The notes under the pieces were generated by a model. That model saw only the letters and a list, made by a program, of their open reading frames with translations, searched no databases and was not told the DNA's origin. Shown in pieces: positions 1 to 4,728 of a stretch of DNA of 6,155 bases. The DNA is taken from NCBI GenBank assembly GCA_050694015.1, contig JBOGWY010000386.1:1-6155 (forward strand), read 5' to 3'. A program made the position numbers and the translations under genes. How positions within the stretch are numbered: position 1 is the stretch's first letter; every line of letters begins with the position of its first letter. The stretch is from JBOGWY01 sp050694015 (lineage in GTDB: Bacteria; Actinomycetota; CADDZG01; WHSQ01).

Positions 1-602
1 CCGAGTCTCATGCGGTGAAGGCGACCGCGCTGCGCGCCAACGTCGGAGATCCCGCTCACATCGACGGTCTGTTCGACGAGATCGACGAGATGTACGGGCG
101 TCTCGACGTGCTCGTGTCCAACGCGGCCACCGGCGTTATCCGTGGATTCGAGGAGCTCGACCTCAAGGCGTGGGCATGGACGATGGACGCGAACGCCCGC
201 GCGCTGTTCCTGTGCGCCAAACGGGCTGCTCCGATGATGCCGTCGGGCTCGAGGATCGTTGCCCTTTCGAGTGCCGGCTCGCAGCGCGTGTTGCCCGGTT
301 ACATGCTCGTCGGGGCATCCAAGGCCGCGCTCGAAGCGTTGTGCCGCTACCTCGCCGTCGAGCTCGCTCCGCGCGGCATCACCGTCAATGTCGTGGCGCC
401 TGGAGTGGTCGAGACGGACGCGCTCCGCCACTTCCCTCAACGGGACGAACTGGTGGGCGAGGCAGAGAGGAAGACCCCGGCAGGACGCCTAACGACACCG
501 ACCGACGTCGCCGGCGTCGTCGATTTCCTGACATCGGCGAGAGCATCGATGATCACCGGGCACCGGCTCGTGGTGGATGGGGGAGCCGAAGCTCTCGCCT
601 GA
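1..602 (+). CDS. fabL: FabL-like enoyl-[acyl-carrier-protein] reductase (SDR superfamily), 5' end cut by window
   Basis: Probable NAD(P)H-dependent enoyl-ACP reductase, the cytoplasmic enzyme of the last reductive step of fatty-acid elongation. The frame is open to the window edge (E-S-H-A-V-K before the GTG at 15), so that GTG is not the start. The N-terminal strand with the Gly-rich cofactor motif is missing; about 199 residues of an expected ~250 are visible. Seen, numbering from codon 15: LVSNAATGV (33-41), the SDR NAG-like motif; a serine-rich strand VALSSAGS (82-89); then Y96 and K103 in GYMLVGASK. This is Tyr-X6-Lys, the spacing of enoyl-ACP reductases, not the Tyr-X3-Lys of ordinary SDRs. 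VETDALRHFPQRDEL and TPAGRL in the substrate loop closely resemble Bacillus FabL as I remember it. The C-terminal VVDGG is the usual SDR ending. Convergent with the next gene, 35 bp apart. The alternative is another SDR oxidoreductase, but the Tyr-X6-Lys spacing argues for FabL. Confidence 0.85.
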   Translation, partial: ESHAVKATALRANVGDPAHIDGLFDEIDEMYGRLDVLVSNAATGVIRGFEELDLKAWAWTMDANARALFLCAKRAAPMMPSGSRIVALSSAGSQRVLPGYMLVGASKAALEALCRYLAVELAPRGITVNVVAPGVVETDALRHFPQRDELVGEAERKTPAGRLTTPTDVAGVVDFLTSARASMITGHRLVVDGGAEALA

Positions 603-637
603 GATCGTTCGCTACGTCGAGCGGGATCGGAGGCGCG

Positions 638-1960
638 CTAGCGCGTGCGCTCGAGGTACTCGATGCCGGTGACCAGCGCGGCATGGGCCGACGCCACGTC
701 GCCCGCCTCCTTCAGCGCCTGGCCCAGCATCTTGTAGGTGGATGCAACTCCGATCGGATTCTCCGAGCGGAGATAGAGCTCGATCGCGTCGCGCAGATGC
801 TTCTCGCCGACCTGCGGGTCGGTCGCGAACAGCGTGGCCCCCAGCTCGCGCTTGTTCATGGCAAGTTCCTGGATATTCGACTCCTCGAGCAGGGGAGCAG
901 CCTCGCGCAGAAGACGTTCGGCCTCGGCCTTCTCGCCGCGTAGTCGCTCGACGCGCCCGAGCTCGTTCAGAGAACGGGCCTTGTCGAGATCGGCCGCATC
1001 CAGCTGCGCGAGCGACCCGAGTAACGTCTTGCGTGCTTCGTCGAGCTTGCCGTCGTCCGCGAGCACGATTCCCTGAGCGATCTGCGCGTAGGCAGCGTCC
1101 TGGGGTCGTCCAACCGCCATGAACAGATCGTGCGCACGTCGCAAAGCATCCATGGCGTCCTCGGGACGGCCTTCGTGCAGCAGAGCACGCGCCGAGTTCA
1201 GATACATCGAGGCGAGCGCTTGCGGCTTGTCGATCTCTGGTTCGAGGGCGAGGGCTTCGCGTGCGGCGTCGATGGCCTTGGACGGAAGACCGGCTCCGAA
1301 GTAACGGCCGACGAGCGACGAGTACGTGCGCATCAGGGCGTGAGGGCCGGGAGCCTCCAGCCGCTTCAGCCGCGACAGATAAGTCTCGAGGATGTGAACC
1401 GCGTAGCGGACATCGCCGAGCAGATGTGTCGCCCGCGCGATGCCGACGACGGCCTCCACATGTAGCGAGACCGGTTCGCCCTCCCAGAGCTCAAGCGCGC
1501 GCTCGAAGTGGTCAAGCGCGATATCACTGTTGCCCTGCCGTTCGGCCGAGATACCCAGCATCTCTTCGGCGCGAGCTTGTATGCGCATCAGATCCAGGGA
1601 CCGCGCCTCATCGAGGACTTCGTTGAGCTGTTTGTCCGCGGTTGCGAACTCACCCTTGAACAACTCTTCGGTCGCGCTGGAGAGAGAGAGCTCCAAGGTC
1701 GCTCTGTAGTTGTGAGGACGCCCCGTGATCAGTTCGTCCTGATCGACGGCGAGCTTCTTGCCGAGGTGGCGGAGCGCGGCGGGGCTGGGACGCCGTTTGC
1801 CGGCCTCGATCTGGCTGATGTAGGCGCCGGTGAAGCGGGGCTGCGCGAGCTGCGCTTGCGTGAGGCCCTTCTGTTCACGTAAGCGGCGGATCCGCTCGCC
1901 CAGGCTCTCCGCTCCTAACACCGCCATGACCGGAAGGCTAACAGTCCTGTTTGGACGCAC
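638..1960 (-). CDS. XRE-family helix-turn-helix regulator with TPR-like C-terminal domain
   Basis: Predicted 440-residue cytoplasmic DNA-binding regulator. Residues about 19-80 form an XRE/Cro-type HTH: LGERIRRLREQKGLTQAQLA, then a recognition region with YISQIEAGKRRPSP, ending in LAVDQDELITGRP. Residues about 90-437 are helical repeats with TPR character, such as the A-x-x-x-L-G-x-x-x-x-x-x-G-x-x-x-x-A pattern around 131-158, 250-280, 290-320 and 406-430. XRE plus TPR is the architecture of RRNPP peptide-responsive regulators (PlcR, Rgg, ComR), but it also occurs in regulators with unknown ligands. The start is taken as GTG at 1960 because AGGAAGGGGGG lies just upstream. An in-frame ATG at 1927 (429 aa) starts nearer the HTH but lacks a Shine-Dalgarno sequence. 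An inverted repeat covers the upstream region, so autoregulation is plausible. The gene is divergent from a 15-codon ORF and a membrane protein gene, its possible targets. Confidence 0.9.
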   Translation of the reverse strand: MRPNRTVSLPVMAVLGAESLGERIRRLREQKGLTQAQLAQPRFTGAYISQIEAGKRRPSPAALRHLGKKLAVDQDELITGRPHNYRATLELSLSSATEELFKGEFATADKQLNEVLDEARSLDLMRIQARAEEMLGISAERQGNSDIALDHFERALELWEGEPVSLHVEAVVGIARATHLLGDVRYAVHILETYLSRLKRLEAPGPHALMRTYSSLVGRYFGAGLPSKAIDAAREALALEPEIDKPQALASMYLNSARALLHEGRPEDAMDALRRAHDLFMAVGRPQDAAYAQIAQGIVLADDGKLDEARKTLLGSLAQLDAADLDKARSLNELGRVERLRGEKAEAERLLREAAPLLEESNIQELAMNKRELGATLFATDPQVGEKHLRDAIELYLRSENPIGVASTYKMLGQALKEAGDVASAHAALVTGIEYLERTR

Positions 1961-1962
1961 AT

Positions 1963-1973
1963 CCCCCCTTCCT
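1963..1973 (-). promoter_or_regulatory. Ribosome binding site supporting the GTG start of the XRE/TPR regulator
   Basis: On the minus strand this reads AGGAAGGGGGG, two bases (AT) before the GTG at 1960. No comparable purine run precedes the alternative ATG at 1927, whose upstream reads TTAGCCTTCCGGTC. The site favours GTG, although the short spacing from the last G is not ideal. Its 5' half (AGGAAG) is also part of an inverted repeat and could be hidden in mRNA structure. Confidence 0.5.
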
Positions 1974-2015
1974 GACGTTTTTCCCGGTTTGGGGAAATCA
2001 GGAAGATGACTTCCT
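1968..2015. promoter_or_regulatory. Compound inverted repeat (CTTCCT/AGGAAG x3): candidate operator or mRNA switch
   Basis: Three copies of one 6-bp element occur in 48 bp: CTTCCT at 1968-1973, AGGAAG at 2000-2005 and CTTCCT at 2010-2015. The first pair extends to a perfect 8-bp arm, CTTCCTGA (1968-1975) with TCAGGAAG (1998-2005). Inside it lies TTTCCC (1980-1985) with GGGAAA (1992-1997), giving 14 pairs with a 4-nt bulge (CGTT) and a 6-nt loop. The second and third copies form AGGAAG-ATGA-CTTCCT. The two structures use the same middle arm and exclude each other. The left arm overlaps the regulator's ribosome binding site. It may be the operator of the XRE regulator or an RNA structure controlling its translation. 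No convincing -35/-10 pair was found in 1961-2070 on either strand. Confidence 0.5.
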
Positions 2016-2070
2016 AACTAACTACTCTTAGCCCTATCGGTTAGTCGGCGGCGAAGGGGGGTGAAAGATC

Positions 2071-2118
2071 ATGGACGAGGACGACATCCTTGAGCTTATC
2101 GGTTGGCCGGACCACTAG
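2071..2118 (+). CDS. Possible 15-residue small ORF, peptide or leader, opposite the XRE/TPR regulator
   Basis: ATG at 2071 opens a 15-codon frame, MDEDDILELIGWPDH, closed by TAG at 2116-2118. AAGGGGGGTGA at 2054-2064 resembles the canonical Shine-Dalgarno sequence, and its GGTGA end is 6 nt from the ATG. The peptide is strongly acidic (Asp/Glu at 2-5 and 8, Asp14) with a short hydrophobic centre and a Trp-Pro near the end. It has no signal peptide or membrane segment. It starts 110 bp from the start of the divergent XRE/TPR regulator and 56 bp separate it from the membrane protein frame, with a GC-rich hairpin between. It could be a signalling peptide for the regulator, a leader peptide for the downstream gene, or a chance ORF behind a purine-rich stretch. 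I do not recognise the peptide. Confidence 0.35.
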   Translation: MDEDDILELIGWPDH

Positions 2119-2134
2119 GCAGCCGTAGAGGCGG

Positions 2135-2159
2135 GGGGCGGCCCACACCGGGTCGCCCC
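2135..2159 (+). terminator. GC-rich hairpin after the small ORF, candidate terminator or attenuator
   Basis: GGGGCGGCCC (2135-2144) pairs with GGGTCGCCCC (2150-2159) over 10 bp with one G-U pair in the transcript and a 5-nt loop (ACACC). It starts 17 nt after the small ORF stop. No U tract follows, so it is not a classical intrinsic terminator, although U-poor terminators are reported in high-GC bacteria. It lies just before the GTG at 2174 of the membrane protein, so it could attenuate transcription or mask the start. Confidence 0.3.
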
Positions 2160-2173
2160 ACCGTCCTCGCCAT

Positions 2174-3088
2174 GTGCCGCGTCAACCCAACCCCCTGGTA
2201 GTGGTCCAGGCACTTGTTCAGACTCGTGACATGGCGTTGATGCTCGCCTGTGGTGCGCTTGTCGTGATCGGGTTGGTCCTCATCGTCGCGTGGGGGAACG
2301 AGCCGTTTCGGCCGCCTCCAGGTGACGATGTGGCCCCGGAGGGACGCTTGCCTACAGGCCTCTTGATCAGGCGCTATCTGTGGTGGCTGGCGTTGGCGCT
2401 CGGCTGCGGTGCCGGAGCGGGGCTCCTGATGGCGGGCGCAGGAGGACGCCTCGCGATGCGACTGCTCGCCGTGACGGCTCCCGAGTCCGCGCAGGGGCGC
2501 ATCACCGAAGCCGATGAGGTGGTCGGTCTTATCTCCACCGACGGCACCATCGGCTTCATCATCTTCATCGGGATCCTCTTCGGGGTACTGATAGGGATCT
2601 TCTACACGCTGATCCAACGATGGCTGCCTCGCGGCCGCCTCGGCGGACTCACTTTCGGGGTCCTGTTGCTTGTTTGGTTCGGCACCGTCTTCGATCCGCT
2701 ACGTCCCGACAACCCCGACTTCGAGATCGTGGGGCCGGGTTGGGTCTCGGTGCTCACCTTCAGCGCGCTGGTGATCCTTCACGGGATGCTCGTCGCGGCG
2801 ATCGCCGGTCGTTACAGCCGTTCGTTGCCGTTGATCTCCAAGAGGTGGAGGACGATCGTTCCCTATGCACCTCTGTTGTTACTCGTGCCGGGTTTCATCC
2901 TCCTGGCTGCGGTCACGGTCGGGGCCCTCATCGCGCTAGCATTCAACGCTGCGCCTCGCATCAGGCAGATGTGGGAGTCGCGCCAGGTCTCGATAGCGGG
3001 ACGTGCGATCGGGCTGGTTGCTGCCGCGATCATGACACCCGTGTTCGTTATTGGGATGGTCGGGATCCTGGAGCGGAGCCCGAACTAA
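2174..3088 (+). CDS. Multi-pass (about 7 TM) membrane protein of unknown function
   Basis: Hydrophobic predicted inner-membrane protein of up to 304 residues. Likely membrane segments: 20-40 (MALMLACGALVVIGLVLIVA), 68-88 (Trp/Gly/Ala-rich), 126-147, 157-173, 190-211, 231-257 and 278-299. A Gly/Arg motif, GAGGRLAMRLLA (88-99), follows the second helix, with an acidic loop (ITEADEVVGL) before the third. The alternation of GxxxG-like helices and short charged loops resembles uncharacterised actinobacterial membrane proteins. No transport, enzyme or sensor motif is visible. The start is uncertain: GTG at 2174 is the longest choice and ATG at 2231 (285 aa, right at the first helix) is equally credible; neither has a Shine-Dalgarno sequence, and a stop at 2126-2128 limits extension. 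It lies downstream of the possible 15-codon ORF and hairpin, so the two may share a transcript. Its TAA interlocks with the TAG of the convergent propeller gene. Confidence 0.75.
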   Translation: MPRQPNPLVVVQALVQTRDMALMLACGALVVIGLVLIVAWGNEPFRPPPGDDVAPEGRLPTGLLIRRYLWWLALALGCGAGAGLLMAGAGGRLAMRLLAVTAPESAQGRITEADEVVGLISTDGTIGFIIFIGILFGVLIGIFYTLIQRWLPRGRLGGLTFGVLLLVWFGTVFDPLRPDNPDFEIVGPGWVSVLTFSALVILHGMLVAAIAGRYSRSLPLISKRWRTIVPYAPLLLLVPGFILLAAVTVGALIALAFNAAPRIRQMWESRQVSIAGRAIGLVAAAIMTPVFVIGMVGILERSPN

Positions 3089-4650
3089 CGTAGACGCGGC
3101 CCCCCGACGATCGTGCCGACGACCGCGTCGTTCCCGGTGTTGTCGGACTCGCCCTTCGCGCACGACATGATGCAGATGTCGACGTACGACCCCCACGCAC
3201 GTCCCTTCGGATCGAGGTTCACGTCGATGAAGTCGTAGACGGACTTGCAGCGGATCGGCCCGCATGGCCCCCGGACGAACGGGTCATCCGGATCGTTGAT
3301 CGTGGCGGTGTGGAACGTCGGGTTCTTCGATAGAGCATCAGCGGTGACGGTCATGTATCCGTTCCACGTGGTCTTCTCGTAGCTCTTCGGATCCGGAGGG
3401 TTCAGGAAGAAGAGGTTGCTGAAGCACTCGACCATCTTGTCCTTGCAGTCGTCGTTCTGCGGGAACGGTTTCCCCGGCGAGTTCGTGCTGCCGTAGTAGA
3501 CGACCGCGACCTTGCCGGGCCCGCCGACCGTGAGATGGGGCAGCGTCGCCTCGCGCAGGTTCGGTGGTCCGACGGGTATCGGCTTGCTCCAGGTCTGGCC
3601 TTTGTCGCGCGACACCGCGAGGTAGGGGAGCCGGTTGTAGCTCATCCAGAAGTAATAGACGTTGCCTTCGGCATCCGCGGCGACGCTCGCTTCGTGTTCG
3701 TAAACGCCGATCGTGGTCTGCGGTACCCCGTTCTTGGCGACCTGGACGCGCTCCCACGTCGCGCCTTCGTCGTGACTGATCGAGACGAACGGCTGACCGC
3801 AGAGACCCTTCGGGATGTAGACGGTTCCGTCGGGGCCGGCGAAGCCGTGACCGATCGCGCCGTGGCAGTAACCCGGGATGCCGAGGTCGTTCTCCTCTTG
3901 CATATCGGTGACGTACGCGGGCTCACCGGTGGGCACCCACGTGAGGCCTCCGTCGAGCGACTTCAGGCATTGCGCGGCAACCTCGTAGATCGTTACGCCC
4001 GCCTGGTTGGAACACGAGTAGACGATGTTCGGGTAACCCACCGTCGGCGACGTCACCGGTGGCCCCGTGAAGAGGTTCTGGTGATCCTGAAGACCGCAGT
4101 TGAGCAGAGTGGTCGTCCACGTCTCGCCCTCGTCGTCGGTCCACGACAGCTCCGAGCACCCGAAGAAGAAGTCGTAGGTGAAGACGCGGCCGGTGTCGTA
4201 GTCGACCCACAGGTACGGGTCGAGGGTCTCGGGGTGACGCTTGCGGTCGCCGATCGTCGGCGACACGTCTTTCCACTTGCGACCGCCGTCGGTGCTGCGC
4301 ATCACGATCGGGGGGCCGTCGAACGCCTGGTAGAAGATCGTGCCCTTCTTGGTGACACCGAGGGTCGGCTCGCCCGCGCCCACGCCCAGGCGATGCAGTC
4401 GGCTCGATCCCGTGGGAGCGCCCTTGAGGATCGCGCCGGCGCGGTGCACGAGCGCGCGGCCCCCGGCGGCGTGCTTCGGCGACAGCCTCGCCGCCGCGGG
4501 CGTCACACCCTTGGGCACACGGGGCTTGTTGTGCTCCATGTCGAGGAGCCACACGAGTCTCGGGTCGAGGCGGCGGTCCTCCGGCAGCTCGCCGAATGCC
4601 GCCGTTCCGAACAGCAGAACGATCAATGCTGTCGCCGCAGCCGTGCGCAT
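3085..4650 (-). CDS. Secreted Asp-box (BNR) beta-propeller protein, sialidase-like fold
   Basis: 521 residues with a Sec-type signal peptide: MRTAAATALIVLLFGTAAFG, probable cleavage near residue 20. Five Asp-boxes (S/T-x-D-x-G-x-x-W) are visible: STDGGRKW (119-126), TDDEGETW (171-178), SLDGGLTW (231-238), SHDEGATW (292-299) and SRDKGQTW (347-354). They mark successive propeller blades of the kind found in sialidases and other exported propellers. The FRIP motif and a clear arginine triad of true sialidases are not seen, so sialidase activity should not be assumed; a glycan-binding, other hydrolytic or structural role is possible. The mature part has 12 cysteines (165, 185, 213, 228, 262, 284, 402, 409, 463, 468, 493, 497), suggesting disulfides outside the cytoplasm. 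The ATG is well supported by GGGGAGG (complement of 4656-4662), 5 nt upstream. It lies 78 bp after mmsA on the same strand; a weak TATAGA (complement of 4714-4719) might be a -10 element. Confidence 0.85.
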   Translation of the reverse strand: MRTAAATALIVLLFGTAAFGELPEDRRLDPRLVWLLDMEHNKPRVPKGVTPAAARLSPKHAAGGRALVHRAGAILKGAPTGSSRLHRLGVGAGEPTLGVTKKGTIFYQAFDGPPIVMRSTDGGRKWKDVSPTIGDRKRHPETLDPYLWVDYDTGRVFTYDFFFGCSELSWTDDEGETWTTTLLNCGLQDHQNLFTGPPVTSPTVGYPNIVYSCSNQAGVTIYEVAAQCLKSLDGGLTWVPTGEPAYVTDMQEENDLGIPGYCHGAIGHGFAGPDGTVYIPKGLCGQPFVSISHDEGATWERVQVAKNGVPQTTIGVYEHEASVAADAEGNVYYFWMSYNRLPYLAVSRDKGQTWSKPIPVGPPNLREATLPHLTVGGPGKVAVVYYGSTNSPGKPFPQNDDCKDKMVECFSNLFFLNPPDPKSYEKTTWNGYMTVTADALSKNPTFHTATINDPDDPFVRGPCGPIRCKSVYDFIDVNLDPKGRAWGSYVDICIMSCAKGESDNTGNDAVVGTIVGGPRLR

Positions 4651-4728
4651 GGAAGCCTCCCCGGGCCCGCCGTCCTCCTGGGACTACTTCGAGGTCCGGC
4701 CGCCGTATCCCTGTCTATAAGGGGTTGC

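Noticed and set aside
634..645. Perfect 12-bp palindrome CGCGCTAGCGCG at the end of the XRE/TPR gene, as a terminator between the convergent genes
   Set aside because: It has no loop and no U tract, overlaps the stop codon, and is expected by chance in GC-rich coding DNA.
2035..2110. Imperfect direct repeat TATCGGTTAGTCGG (2035-2048) and TATCGGTTGGCCGG (2097-2110)
   Set aside because: Only 8 contiguous bases are shared, and the second copy lies inside the possible 15-codon ORF. Too weak to call an operator pair.
2172..2201. Nine-codon ORF MCRVNPTPW starting at ATG 2172
   Set aside because: No ribosome binding site; it overlaps the membrane protein frame and is most likely chance.
2096..2617. 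173-codon minus-strand ORF opposite the membrane protein gene
   Set aside because: Low-complexity, Arg/Asp/Gln-rich translation typical of the antisense of a GC-rich gene; the plus strand encodes a coherent membrane protein.
4651..4728. Promoter for the propeller gene (TATAGA, complement of 4714-4719) and AGGAGG (complement of 4674-4679)
   Set aside because: No convincing -35 at proper spacing, and AGGAGG has no start codon nearby; kept only as a remark in the gene entry.
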